57,096 nt of DNA from TMED27 sp963922705 (lineage in GTDB: Bacteria > Pseudomonadota > Alphaproteobacteria > Micavibrionales > Micavibrionaceae). The notes under the pieces are model-generated. The model made no database searches. It was not told the DNA's origin and worked only from the letters and a program-made list of their open reading frames with translations. The DNA is taken from NCBI GenBank assembly GCA_963922705.1, contig CAWUJS010000006.1, positions 1 to 57,096 on the forward strand, in the 5' to 3' direction. Positions 24,790 to 34,346 of the stretch are shown here, in pieces. Numbering within the stretch: position 1 is the stretch's first letter; every line of letters begins with the position of its first letter. Made by a program: the position numbers and the translations under genes.

Positions 24790-26067
24790 ATGAAGCAAAG
24801 AAAGAATACCAGCATTAGTAAAGGCTCATTGCTCGCCGCATTGGATATTGGCTCGTCCAAGATTGCCTGTTTTATTGCGCGGATCATTGATGACCAAGGT
24901 ACATTCGAGGTTTTAGGTGTTGGGCATCATCCCTCCGCAGGCATTAAGGGCGGAACAATTACCAATTTGGAGCAGGCAGAAGCGGCTATTCGTCAAACGG
25001 TGCATGCGGCTGAAAATATGGCTGCTACTGTGATGAAAGGCTATCCGCTGCGTGAGGTGGTGGTGAATTTGCCCGGTGTGCATGCGATGAGCCATGGCCA
25101 TACGACGGATATTAGCGTCTCCGGGCATGAAATCACGGAAAATGATATCTTAAGGGTGCTTTCAAAAGCGCAAGATCAGGTTTTGAGCGAAGATTATGAG
25201 CTGATCCATACAATTCCTATCGGTTACCGTATTGACGGGAATGAAGGGATTATTGATCCACGTGGGATGTTTGGTCAAAATATGGCGACTGATATCCATC
25301 TGGTAACGGGAGATATCGGGGCATTGCGTAATATTGCAACCTGTATTGAGCGTTCCCACCTTGATATTACGGCGTTTTGTCATGCGGCTTATGCTGCCGG
25401 TTTGGCGTCATTGGTTGAAGATGAGATGGATTTGGGCTGCACGGTTATTGATATGGGTGCAGGAACAACATCATTTGCCGTTTTTCAAAGCGGAAATATA
25501 TTGTTCGGGGATTCTGTTCCCATTGGCGGGGCGCATGTTACAAGCGACATAGCCAAGGGGCTGACAACGTCTTTGCAGGATGCGGAACGCCTGAAGGCTT
25601 TATATGGTAGTGCGATTGCTGCCAATAATGATGAGAATGAGCTGATTGATGTGCCAAAATTGGGAGAAGATAAAGGCACAGAGCCTAATCATGTTCCGCG
25701 TTCTTTGTTGGTTGGGATTATTCAGCCGCGTGTTGAAGAAATTTTAGAGCTGGTGCGTGCGCGCCTGAATGATAGCGGCCTTGGCGCGGCGCTGGGTAGG
25801 CGTGTTGTTTTAACGGGCGGTGCAAGTCAGCTAAACGGTATTCGTGAATTTGCCGAGCATGTTTTGGATAAGCAGGTGCGCCTGGGTAAGCCGATCCGTT
25901 TATCCGGCCTGCCTGATGCGGTAAGTGGCCCCGGTTTTGCAACTGTTTCCGGGCTTTTGACATATATATCTGAGCATGGTCATGAAATGCCCGCTGTGAT
26001 TATGGAGCAATCAAAACCTGAATCCATGATAGAGCGCGTTAAATTATGGCTACGTGAGAATTGGTAG
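24790..26067 (+). CDS. ftsA: Cell division protein FtsA
   Basis: FtsA is the actin-like protein that tethers FtsZ to the membrane and signals to FtsQLB/FtsW. The 425-residue protein has the phosphate-1 loop ALDIGSSKIACFIA, the SHS2/1C domain (about 90-170), phosphate-2 VIDMGAGTTSFAVF, adenosine motif VVLTGGASQLNG, and a C-terminal amphipathic helix (SMIERVKLWLRENW) that serves as the membrane-targeting sequence. Confidence 0.97.
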   Translation: MKQRKNTSISKGSLLAALDIGSSKIACFIARIIDDQGTFEVLGVGHHPSAGIKGGTITNLEQAEAAIRQTVHAAENMAATVMKGYPLREVVVNLPGVHAMSHGHTTDISVSGHEITENDILRVLSKAQDQVLSEDYELIHTIPIGYRIDGNEGIIDPRGMFGQNMATDIHLVTGDIGALRNIATCIERSHLDITAFCHAAYAAGLASLVEDEMDLGCTVIDMGAGTTSFAVFQSGNILFGDSVPIGGAHVTSDIAKGLTTSLQDAERLKALYGSAIAANNDENELIDVPKLGEDKGTEPNHVPRSLLVGIIQPRVEEILELVRARLNDSGLGAALGRRVVLTGGASQLNGIREFAEHVLDKQVRLGKPIRLSGLPDAVSGPGFATVSGLLTYISEHGHEMPAVIMEQSKPESMIERVKLWLRENW

Positions 26068-26205
26068 TTATCCACAGATTGCTGTGCGTGGTTTGTGCAT
26101 GGTTGTGATGATTGATAGTTGTTTTGAAAAAGATGAATCAAATGAATTGCTTATATTGTGTTCTTGATTCTTTTTTTGCATTTAGGTTGTGGTTTATTAT
26201 CCAAA
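26068..26205. promoter_or_regulatory. DnaA boxes and GANTC sites upstream of ftsZ
   Basis: A perfect DnaA box TTATCCACA lies at 26068-26076, directly after the ftsA stop. A one-mismatch box TTATCCAAA is at 26197-26205. GANTC sites are at 26135 and 26166. In Caulobacter DnaA and CcrM methylation both act on ftsZ transcription, so this 286-bp gap looks like a cell-cycle promoter region. No clear -35/-10 pair was found. Confidence 0.5.
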
Positions 26206-26353
26206 AAATTGGTGCAGCCTTGTGAGTCCTTTATATTTTTTACTTTTCACGTAAAAAAAACACATCTAAACTTTTTGTGAACTTTCCGCTGATGCTTTTC
26301 CTGATAAGCTGATGCAAAACTCATTTCAAATATTTAAGTTAGGGTCAAATCTC

Positions 26354-28051
26354 ATGATCGACATTAAAATGCAACCAGTACAAGCGCCTAAGCTTTCGCC
26401 TAAAATCACTGTCATCGGTGTTGGTGGTGCAGGGGGGAATGCTGTTAACAATATGATGGCATCCGACCTGGAGGGGTGTGAGTTTCTTGTTTGCAATACG
26501 GATGCGCAAGCGCTGCACGGGTCCTTGACCGATGAGACTAAGCGTGTGCAGCTAGGGCCGGATATTACGGGCGGTCTTGGTGCGGGTTCAAGGCCGGATG
26601 TCGGGCGCGCAGCAGCAGAAGAATCCCTAGACGAAATTATGCGCCATTTAGAGGGCGCAAATATGGTGTTTGTTACCGCAGGAATGGGTGGTGGTACAGG
26701 TACGGGTGCCGCTCCTGTTATCGCAAGAGCTTGCCGGGATCATGGTATTTTAACGGTTGGTGTTGTTACAAAGCCTTTTCACTTCGAAGGCTCTCATCGC
26801 ATGAAGTCCGCGGAGGCCGGGATAGCCGAGATGCAGGATTATGTGGATACGCTGATTGTTATTCCGAATCAAAATTTGTTTCGCGTTGCCAATGAAGACA
26901 CAACATTTGCGGATGCCTTCCAAATGGCGGATGGTGTTTTGCAGGCCGGTGTCCAGGGCGTGACTGATTTGATGGTGCGTCCCGGTCTGGTCAATCTGGA
27001 TTTTGCCGATATTCGCACTGCCATGCTTGAGCAAGGCAAGGCGATGATGGGGACTGGTGAGGCAGAGGGCGATAAACGTGCTATAGAAGCGGCTGAATCT
27101 GCGATCAATAATCCGCTATTGGATGATGTGTCCATGAAAGGCGCAAATGGTGTTCTTATTAATGTTACAGGTGGTTATGATATGACCCTCTTTGAGGCTG
27201 ATGAGGCTTGTAACCGTATACGTGATGAGGTTGATCCGGATGCGAATATTATTTTTGGTGCGACATTCGATCAAAGCCTTGAAGGTAAGATGCGCGTTTC
27301 TATTGTTGCAACAGGTATTGAAAAAGAAAAAGACTCAAAAACAAAAGGTGGCAGCGGCGGTGTCAACGTTGATGCAAAGGCGAGAACGCTCCTTGAGCGT
27401 TCAACAACCGGTGTGGGGCAAGGTGAAACGGCTGCGGCGAAGCCGCTTGGCGTAGCGCCGGGTGTGCCGACATATACCCCCCCTAAGCAGCCATCTCTTG
27501 CTATAAAAGCGCCTGCGCCGTCAATTCCTCCAGCATCACAAAAGCGGGATACGGAAGTTGACATGTTTGAGCAGCGTGAGTTTGTTCAAGGCGAAGTCGA
27601 GACAGCGGAAGGATTGCCGGAAAATACCGCAATGCGTGGAACGCGTTATAATGATTCCTTTATTCCGCCAAAACCTGTTGAAGCGCAAGCAGGTGAGCAG
27701 CCGCATATTTCTAATTTTGGTGCAGCGCACGTACCTGAAACACCGCGGTTAAAGCTTAATCCTCCGGCGCAGCCGCAACCCGAGAAAAGGCAAACAGGAT
27801 CTTTGTTTGAGCGCATTACTGGCACTGTTCAGGAAAAACTTGATGAGATGAGCGGTAAGCCACAGCAAGGAGCAGGACGTAGGAGCTCATCTCCACAATT
27901 TGTGCCAAGCTCTGCTGTGTCTCAGCAAGAAAGAAATCCTGCCCCTCCGATGTCGCAAGGTAGTTTGAATATTGATTCTCCATCACAACCTGCTGCGCAG
28001 GCTGATGAAGAGCTGGATATACCTGCCTTCTTGAGACGTCAGGCGAATTGA
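26354..28051 (+). CDS. ftsZ: Cell division GTPase FtsZ
   Basis: FtsZ is the tubulin-like GTPase that forms the division ring. The 565-residue protein has GVGGAGGNAVNNM, the tubulin signature GMGGGTGTGAAP, the T7 loop NLDFADIRTAM and a normal GTPase core to about residue 320. A long Pro/Gln-rich disordered linker of roughly 220 residues follows, as in other alphaproteobacteria, and it ends with the conserved tail DIPAFLRRQAN that binds FtsA and other partners. I prefer ATG 26354 over the upstream ATG 26312, which has no ribosome site. Confidence 0.97.
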   Translation: MIDIKMQPVQAPKLSPKITVIGVGGAGGNAVNNMMASDLEGCEFLVCNTDAQALHGSLTDETKRVQLGPDITGGLGAGSRPDVGRAAAEESLDEIMRHLEGANMVFVTAGMGGGTGTGAAPVIARACRDHGILTVGVVTKPFHFEGSHRMKSAEAGIAEMQDYVDTLIVIPNQNLFRVANEDTTFADAFQMADGVLQAGVQGVTDLMVRPGLVNLDFADIRTAMLEQGKAMMGTGEAEGDKRAIEAAESAINNPLLDDVSMKGANGVLINVTGGYDMTLFEADEACNRIRDEVDPDANIIFGATFDQSLEGKMRVSIVATGIEKEKDSKTKGGSGGVNVDAKARTLLERSTTGVGQGETAAAKPLGVAPGVPTYTPPKQPSLAIKAPAPSIPPASQKRDTEVDMFEQREFVQGEVETAEGLPENTAMRGTRYNDSFIPPKPVEAQAGEQPHISNFGAAHVPETPRLKLNPPAQPQPEKRQTGSLFERITGTVQEKLDEMSGKPQQGAGRRSSSPQFVPSSAVSQQERNPAPPMSQGSLNIDSPSQPAAQADEELDIPAFLRRQAN

Positions 28052-28165
28052 TAAGCTCGCCTCTAAATGTCTTAACAAGATTTTTTGTAACAAATCGAAA
28101 CAAACTGTTATTTGCTTATTATCCGCACAAACTTTAGCATTGAGGATATAGAGGTGTGTGATTGT

Positions 28166-29071
28166 ATGCAAAAAACAGTTATTTCAAACATTAAAATTTC
28201 AGGCGTTGGCCTTCATAGTGGTCAAAATATTGATCTTGTGATCAAGCCTGCCCCTGAAAACACGGGTATTATTTTTATCCGTAGTGATGTCCATGATAAA
28301 AACAACGAAATTCCAGCGCTTTGGAATTATGTTACCGACACACAGTTATGCACTGTTATTGCCAATGAAGACGGCGTGAGTGTTGGCACGATTGAACATT
28401 TGATGTCAGCTTTACGCGGTTGTGGTGTTGATAATGCAATCATCGCGTTGAATGGTGCGGAAGTGCCGATTATGGATGGCTCATCCATGCCATTCGTTGA
28501 GGCGATTGATAGGGTCGGTCTTAAAACACAATCTGCTCCGCGTAAAATTATCAAAGTTCTCAAAGAAGTCAGCGTTAATTATGATGGGAAGCGTGTGACT
28601 TTAAAGCCTGCCAATGGCTATATTTTTGGCGGTGAAATTGAATTTGATCACCCGGAAATTGGTAACCAAAAATTTGAAACACAGCTTTTGAATGGCAATT
28701 TCCGCCACGATATAGCAGAGGCGCGCACATTTGGGTTTTTGCACGAGGTAGAATGGATGCGCTCGCAAGGGCTGGCGCAAGGCGGCTCTTTGGAGAATGC
28801 GATTGTTTTGGATAAAGAAGCCGGTAAGGTCTTAAATGAAGAGGGGCTTCGTTTTTCTGATGAGTTTATCCGTCACAAACTTCTTGATGCGATTGGCGAT
28901 CTTTACCTCGCCGGTATGCCGATTTTAGGCGCTTATGACGGTGTGAAAGCGGGGCATGCGATTAATAATGAAATCTTGCATGCGCTGTTTGCGGATAAAC
29001 AGGCTTATGAAGTAATAACGCTTGAGGCTCCTGTAGAAACGCCTTTAGAGCGTGAAACTATTGACGCTTGA
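28166..29071 (+). CDS. lpxC: UDP-3-O-acyl-GlcNAc deacetylase LpxC
   Basis: LpxC is the zinc enzyme of the committed step of lipid A synthesis. The 301-residue protein has the zinc and catalytic motifs TIEHLMSAL, EVPIMDGSSMPF, AEARTFGFL and HKLLDAIGDLYLAG. Its presence implies an LPS outer membrane. The start at 28166 follows GAGGTG and gives the usual beginning (QKTVISNIKISGVGLHSG). Confidence 0.97.
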   Translation: MQKTVISNIKISGVGLHSGQNIDLVIKPAPENTGIIFIRSDVHDKNNEIPALWNYVTDTQLCTVIANEDGVSVGTIEHLMSALRGCGVDNAIIALNGAEVPIMDGSSMPFVEAIDRVGLKTQSAPRKIIKVLKEVSVNYDGKRVTLKPANGYIFGGEIEFDHPEIGNQKFETQLLNGNFRHDIAEARTFGFLHEVEWMRSQGLAQGGSLENAIVLDKEAGKVLNEEGLRFSDEFIRHKLLDAIGDLYLAGMPILGAYDGVKAGHAINNEILHALFADKQAYEVITLEAPVETPLERETIDA

Positions 29072-29153
29072 CACTTAAATGATTTGAATTTTATCGTTGT
29101 AAAATCTCTACTTCCTCTTTGCGTGCCCGCGTTTTCACGCTATGTATAAATCT

Positions 29154-29966
29154 ATGAAAAAATTTATTGTTAGCGCTTTATCATTTCTTCTCATCGCTTG
29201 TTCATCCAACGATAGTGTGAATACGCCGCAAGTTGAGGATAATGTCGATGTACTTTATAACCGTGCGGCTGCTGCGCTGGATAATGAGGATTATCTTGCT
29301 GCTACCAAATATTTCGAAGAGGTTGAGCGCCAGCATCCTTATTCCAAATGGGCAACACAGGCGCAACTGATGGCCGCTTATGCCTATTATGAAGGGCAGC
29401 GTTATGATGAAGCGCTGATTGCGCTGGATCGTTTCATTCAGCTCCACCCCGGTAATAAGGACATCGATTATGCGCATTATTTGCGCGCTTTATGCTTTTA
29501 TGAGCAAATTTCGGATGTGCGCCGTGATCAATTCTTAACGCAAGAATCCATGAATGCGTTTGATACGCTGATTCGCCGTTTCCCGGAAAGCCGATACACA
29601 AGAGATGCCAAGCTGAAGCGTGACTTGACGCTCGATCACCTTGCCGGAAAGGAAATGGAGATCGGCAGGTATTATCTTGTACGCGGGCATGTGAATGCTG
29701 CGCTGACGCGTTTCCAAACGGTTGTCCGGGATTATCAAACAACAACCCACGCCGCCGAGGCGCTGCACCGCATTGTAGAGGTCAATCTCACGCTTGGTTT
29801 GAGCGAGGAGGCGACAAGGGTAGCCGCCGTTTTAGGGTATAATTACCCCGGTAGCCCGTGGTATGAAAGGAGCTTTAAGCTGCTTGATCCCGAAGCGCGT
29901 CAACGTATTCTCGATGAGCGTGGTTTTGTTGACCGGACGATTGATACGTTACTGAAGCCGGATTAA
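29154..29966 (+). CDS. bamD: Outer-membrane assembly lipoprotein BamD
   Basis: BamD is the essential lipoprotein of the BAM complex that inserts beta-barrel proteins. The 270-residue protein has a short lipoprotein signal (MKKFIVSALSFLLIAC, lipid on Cys16) and then tetratricopeptide repeats such as YNRAAAALDNEDYLAATKYFEEVERQHPYSKWA and QAQLMAAYAYYEGQRYDEAL. ATG 29142 would add four residues. The lpxC-bamD-recN order is typical of alphaproteobacteria. Confidence 0.94.
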   Translation: MKKFIVSALSFLLIACSSNDSVNTPQVEDNVDVLYNRAAAALDNEDYLAATKYFEEVERQHPYSKWATQAQLMAAYAYYEGQRYDEALIALDRFIQLHPGNKDIDYAHYLRALCFYEQISDVRRDQFLTQESMNAFDTLIRRFPESRYTRDAKLKRDLTLDHLAGKEMEIGRYYLVRGHVNAALTRFQTVVRDYQTTTHAAEALHRIVEVNLTLGLSEEATRVAAVLGYNYPGSPWYERSFKLLDPEARQRILDERGFVDRTIDTLLKPD

Positions 29967-29981
29967 AAGAGGTGCATCATT

Positions 29982-31649
29982 ATGCTCTCAAATCTGCGTA
30001 TTCAAAATGTTGTTTTGATTGAAAAGCTTGATATTGCTTTTCAAAACGGGCTTTGCACGTTGACGGGGGAGACGGGAGCAGGGAAATCAATCTTGCTGGA
30101 TTCATTGGGATTAGCAACAGGCGCGCGCGCCGATAGCGCTTTGGTGCGCAAAGGAGAAGAGCAAGCCAGCGTAATTGCAACATTCGAGGTTGCGCCGGAT
30201 CATATTGCTAAAGCTTTGTTGGAAGAACAAGATTTGGGTTTTGAAGAAACTTTGATGCTCCGTAGAATTGTCAAGCAAGATGGAAAAAGCAGAGCCTATA
30301 TTAATGATCAGCCGGTCAGTGCGGGGTTTTTAAAAACTATCGGTAGTACATTGCTCGAGATTCATGGACAATTTGATACGCAAGGGCTGCTTGACCCTAA
30401 AACCCATATGCAGATTTTGGATGAATATGCAGGGATAGGACATGAAGTCGCGAAGGTTTGGGATGCATGGCGCAGCGCGGAAAGCAGGCTCAAGATTTTA
30501 CGTGATAATGCGGATAAAAGCGCCGAACAGGAAGCGTATTTACGTACATCTCTGGAAGATATTGATGCGTTGAATCCCGAGCCCGGAGAGGAGAAAACGC
30601 TTGCAGATTTGCGCGAAAGCCTGATGCATCGGGAGCAAGTTATGGAAGCCCTTAATAGCGCTTATCATATCCTAAACGGCGAATCTGATCCGGTGCGTGA
30701 GGCTTGGTCAGTGCTTGATCGCATTGCAGGTAAGGTTACGGGTGAAATGGATAATATGGCGGATGATGCGATTAATGCGCTGGATCGTGCCTCTTCTGAG
30801 ATTGCTGAGGCGTTAAGCGCTATACAGGCTATATCTTCGGATTTGGAGCATAGCGAGCATAATCTGGAATCCATTGACGACCGCTTGTTTGCCTTGCGGG
30901 CGCAGGGGCGAAAACATCATTGCAGCGTGGATGATCTGGCCGAAAAACGTGAAGAATTAGCGCAGCAACTTAATGCGATTGAGCATGCTGATGAAATGCT
31001 GGAGGATGCGTTAAAGGAAGCGCAAGCCGCCAAAGAGGTTTATCACCGTACAGCAATAGAAATTTCCGGAAAAAGGAAAGCGGCTGCGGACAAGCTTGAT
31101 TTGCTTGTGGCAAAGGAGCTTGCGCCTTTAAAGCTGGAACGTGCGCAATTTGTGACGCAAGTTACGGTTTTAGAGGAATGTGATTGGACAAAGCATGGTA
31201 TTGATAAGGTGCAATTTTTGGTCGCTACAAATCCGGGGAGCAATCCCGGCCCTTTGCATAAAATTGCATCGGGCGGGGAAATGTCGCGTTTTATGCTGGC
31301 GCTAAAAGTTGTGATGGCGGAAGTCGGCGCGGCTTCTGCACTTGTCTTTGATGAGGTGGATGCCGGAATTGGTGGCTCTACGGCGGATGCGGTGGGTGAG
31401 AGACTGGCGCAATTAGCGCAGAGCAAGCAAGTGCTGGTTGTCACACATTCCCCGCAAGTTGCCGCGCGTGGTGCGCACCACTATATTGTATCCAAGCAGG
31501 GGCAGGAGACAGTAACAACATCGGTGATTGCGCTGGATAATGATCAAAAGCGCCGTGAGGAAATTGCGCGTATGTTGGCTGGGGCTGAGATTACAAGCGA
31601 GGCTCGCGCTGCTGCGGAGAAGTTATTGGAGGTAGGGCAAGCAGCTTGA
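29982..31649 (+). CDS. recN: DNA repair ATPase RecN
   Basis: RecN is an SMC-like ATPase in double-strand break repair. The 555-residue protein has Walker A GETGAGKSILLDSL, the Q-loop GQFDTQGLLDP, a central coiled coil (about 150-380), the ABC signature SGGEMSRFMLALKV and Walker B LVFDEVDAGIGG. The length is typical, and it begins 15 bp after bamD. Confidence 0.97.
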   Translation: MLSNLRIQNVVLIEKLDIAFQNGLCTLTGETGAGKSILLDSLGLATGARADSALVRKGEEQASVIATFEVAPDHIAKALLEEQDLGFEETLMLRRIVKQDGKSRAYINDQPVSAGFLKTIGSTLLEIHGQFDTQGLLDPKTHMQILDEYAGIGHEVAKVWDAWRSAESRLKILRDNADKSAEQEAYLRTSLEDIDALNPEPGEEKTLADLRESLMHREQVMEALNSAYHILNGESDPVREAWSVLDRIAGKVTGEMDNMADDAINALDRASSEIAEALSAIQAISSDLEHSEHNLESIDDRLFALRAQGRKHHCSVDDLAEKREELAQQLNAIEHADEMLEDALKEAQAAKEVYHRTAIEISGKRKAAADKLDLLVAKELAPLKLERAQFVTQVTVLEECDWTKHGIDKVQFLVATNPGSNPGPLHKIASGGEMSRFMLALKVVMAEVGAASALVFDEVDAGIGGSTADAVGERLAQLAQSKQVLVVTHSPQVAARGAHHYIVSKQGQETVTTSVIALDNDQKRREEIARMLAGAEITSEARAAAEKLLEVGQAA

Positions 31650-31658
31650 AATTACAAA

Positions 31659-31895
31659 AGCATCCCCGCTTATAAAAATAACAGCATCCCCGCGCAGGCG
31701 GGGATGCTGGTGGTGGGGTGGATTAATGATGATCCCCGCCTTCGCGGGGATGCTGTTGGTGGGGTGGATTGATGATGATCCCCGCCTGCGTGCTGGGGGG
31801 ATGTGACCAAAAGTATTGAAAGTGACTTTCGCCTTGGCGAGTGTGTTATGTAGTTAGAGTATTGAATGTGATCTCTGCCTTCGCGGGGATGCTTA
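31659..31895. repeat. Tandem block of GCATCCCCGC palindromes
   Basis: Hairpins such as GCATCCCCGC/GCGGGGATGC occur repeatedly between recN and ligA. A unit reading GGGGATGCTG...GGTGGGGTGGATT...GATGATCCCCGCC repeats with a 46-bp period (31700 and 31746), and a decayed copy with CTTCGCGGGGATGCT ends near 31892. This 263-bp gap holds no other feature. Confidence 0.85.
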
Positions 31896-31912
31896 TTAAA
31901 AAGGTAGAAATT

Positions 31913-34054
31913 TTGAAAGCATTATTGGATTTGGATAGCGAAGATGCGCGCGCGCGGTATAAGGTGCTTGTGCAGCAGATAGAAGCGGCGGATAAGGCCT
32001 ATTACCAAGAGGATGCACCACGTTTAAGTGATGCGGAATATGATCAATTACGTGCGGAATTGCTTGCTATTGAACAGCAATATCCCGATTTTATGACAGC
32101 GCAAAGCCCGTCACAAAAAGTGGGAGCAGCGCCGCGTGAGGGGTTTAAAAAGGTGAAGCATGCGGTTCCGATGCTTTCGCTTTCGAATGTATTTAGCGAG
32201 GAAGATGTCGAAGATTTTCTCACCCGCGTTCGTAAGTTTTTAGGACTATCAGACAGTGATCCACTTGAAATTGTTGCTGAACAAAAAATAGATGGTTTGT
32301 CTTGTTCTTTGCGCTATAAAAATAGAAATCTTGTGCAGGCTGCGACACGCGGTGATGGGCAGGAAGGTGAGGATATCACCGAGAATATCAAAACGATTGC
32401 TGAAATTCCGCAAAGCCTGCCCGATGATGCGCCTGATATTTTGGAAGTGCGCGGTGAAATTTATATGGGTAAGCAGGATTTTGAAGCGCTGAATAAGGCG
32501 CAAATTGAAGCCGGAAAACCGCCTTTTGCGAATCCAAGAAATGCAGCGGCGGGCAGTGTCAGGCAGTTAGATTCCGCCATAACCGCTGCGCGCCCGATTC
32601 GTTTTTTTGGATATGCGTTAGGAGAAGTCAGCGAGAGTTTTGCTACAACGCAGGCAGAGATACGCCAACAATTATCGCAATGGCATTTCCCTGTGCCTGT
32701 CATTCAGAATCATGCGCTCGGCATGACATTAAAGACGCTCAAAGACATCATGGATAATTATGAGAGTGTTTCAGTGCAGCGCGCCGAGCTTGATTATGAA
32801 ATTGATGGTATTGTCTATAAGGTTAACCGCCTCGACTATCAAGAGCGTCTTGGCTTTGTATCTCGCGCTCCGCGCTGGGCGACGGCGCATAAATTCCCCG
32901 CAGAGCAGGCGATTACGCGCCTTAACGCTATTGAAATTCAAGTCGGCAGGACTGGCGCACTCACGCCCGTTGCACGCCTTGAACCTGTGAGCGTTGGCGG
33001 GGTTGTGGTCTCTAATGCAACGCTACATAATGCCGATGAGATTAAGCGCAAAGATATCCGCATTGGGGATATGGTTGTGATCCAAAGGGCAGGGGATGTC
33101 ATACCGCAAGTTGTGGGCGTGTTAGCGGATAAGCGCGAGGGCGAGCCGCCGGAATTTATTTTCCCCGATACATGTCCCGAATGCGGATCAGCCGCTATTC
33201 GGGAGGGAGAAGATGTTGTTACCCGCTGCACGGGTGGCTTGATTTGCCCGGCGCAAGTCGTAGAACGGCTGAAGCATTTTGTTTCTCGCCTTGCTTTTGA
33301 TATTGATGGGCTTGGCGCGAAAATTATTGAGCAGTTTTATAAAGATGGCCTCATTAAAAATCCCGATGATATTTTTACATTGGAAGAGCGGAATAAAGTT
33401 AGCCTTACACCGATTCGTGCGCGTGAAGGTTGGGGCGATCTTTCGGAGAAGAACCTCTTTCAATCAATTAATGCGCGCCGGGAGATTGCATTCAATCGCT
33501 TTATTTATGCACTTGGTATCCGGCAAGTTGGTGAGGCAACGGCGAAGCGCCTTGCAGCGACTTATGGCGATTTATCAAGTTTGAAATCTGCGATGCTCAC
33601 AGCGGCAAAAGATCCGCGCTTTCGCGGGAAAGACGAACACAGTGAATTGCTTTCGCAGGCAGGTGGCTCATCAGAATATGATGATCTTATTAATATCGAG
33701 GATATTGGCCCGGCAGTTGCGGCGGATTTAATTGCGTTTTTTGCTGAAAAACATAATCTTGACGTTCTGGGGGCTTTGGAAAGTCATTTGAATATTCAAC
33801 CCTATGAAATGCCACAAACATCCAATAGCGTTGTTGCAGGAAAGACGGTTGTGTTCACAGGAGCGCTGACAAAAATGACGCGCCAGGAAGCCAAGGCGAA
33901 AGCAGAGAGCCTTGGGGCGAAGGTTTCAGGCTCAGTATCCAAGAAAACAGATTATGTTATAGCGGGAGAGGATGCAGGCTCAAAGCTTAAAAAAGCTGAA
34001 AGCCTTGAGGTTACAATTCTCAGTGAAGATGATTGGCTATCTTTAATCAGTTAA
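31913..34054 (+). CDS. ligA: NAD-dependent DNA ligase LigA
   Basis: LigA seals nicks with NAD+. The 713-residue protein has the Ia domain, the adenylated Lys in EQKIDGLS (Lys125), the OB fold (VGRTGALTPVARLEPV), the Cys4 zinc finger (CPECG...CTGGLICP), helix-hairpin-helix motifs (LGIRQVGEATAKRL, IEDIGPAVAADL) and a C-terminal BRCT domain. The frame extends upstream to 31841 through a palindromic repeat, but I chose TTG 31913, which follows AAGGTAGA and gives a normal N-terminus (LKALLDLDSEDARARY). Residues about 566-577 (KDPRFRGKDEHS), between HhH motifs, are translated from a REP-like palindrome. Confidence 0.95.
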   Translation: MKALLDLDSEDARARYKVLVQQIEAADKAYYQEDAPRLSDAEYDQLRAELLAIEQQYPDFMTAQSPSQKVGAAPREGFKKVKHAVPMLSLSNVFSEEDVEDFLTRVRKFLGLSDSDPLEIVAEQKIDGLSCSLRYKNRNLVQAATRGDGQEGEDITENIKTIAEIPQSLPDDAPDILEVRGEIYMGKQDFEALNKAQIEAGKPPFANPRNAAAGSVRQLDSAITAARPIRFFGYALGEVSESFATTQAEIRQQLSQWHFPVPVIQNHALGMTLKTLKDIMDNYESVSVQRAELDYEIDGIVYKVNRLDYQERLGFVSRAPRWATAHKFPAEQAITRLNAIEIQVGRTGALTPVARLEPVSVGGVVVSNATLHNADEIKRKDIRIGDMVVIQRAGDVIPQVVGVLADKREGEPPEFIFPDTCPECGSAAIREGEDVVTRCTGGLICPAQVVERLKHFVSRLAFDIDGLGAKIIEQFYKDGLIKNPDDIFTLEERNKVSLTPIRAREGWGDLSEKNLFQSINARREIAFNRFIYALGIRQVGEATAKRLAATYGDLSSLKSAMLTAAKDPRFRGKDEHSELLSQAGGSSEYDDLINIEDIGPAVAADLIAFFAEKHNLDVLGALESHLNIQPYEMPQTSNSVVAGKTVVFTGALTKMTRQEAKAKAESLGAKVSGSVSKKTDYVIAGEDAGSKLKKAESLEVTILSEDDWLSLIS
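33611..33636. repeat. Palindromic element translated inside ligA
   Basis: GATCCGCGCTTTCGCGGG followed by AAAGACG matches the core of the GATCCCCGCTTTCGCGGGGATGACG elements elsewhere in the window. It reads DPRFRGKDE, the usual in-frame peptide of this repeat class. Confidence 0.75.
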
Positions 34055-34064
34055 GGTGCTTAGC

Positions 34065-34304
34065 TTACACTGAATTTTCGCGATCACGTAAGTCATTGAG
34101 TAAATCCATCGCTTTTTCGATTTCCTGAGGGTAATCGCGGCGTTCAATAAACTCCCCACCACCTGTATTACGGGTCATTGAAAGTTCCAGGGCGCGCGTT
34201 AAAAGTTCTGCAATTTTAATGTCTTGCTGCTCCAAAGAAAGCTCTAGCGCAGATAATATCCGGTCACTAAGACGTATTTTATTAGAGCCAAAATTTTCAT
34301 TCAT
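34065..34304 (-). CDS. Unknown small protein (79 residues)
   Basis: The start at 34304 follows GGAGAT at good spacing. The protein is helical and acidic (LSDRILSALELSLEQQDIKIAELLTRALELS), with no membrane helix. It is convergent with ligA. I do not recognise it. The codon pattern and ribosome site favour a real gene. Confidence 0.65.
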   Translation of the reverse strand: MNENFGSNKIRLSDRILSALELSLEQQDIKIAELLTRALELSMTRNTGGGEFIERRDYPQEIEKAMDLLNDLRDRENSV

Positions 34305-34346
34305 AACAATTTATCTCCATCTTTATAATGTTATCGTGCATGTTTC

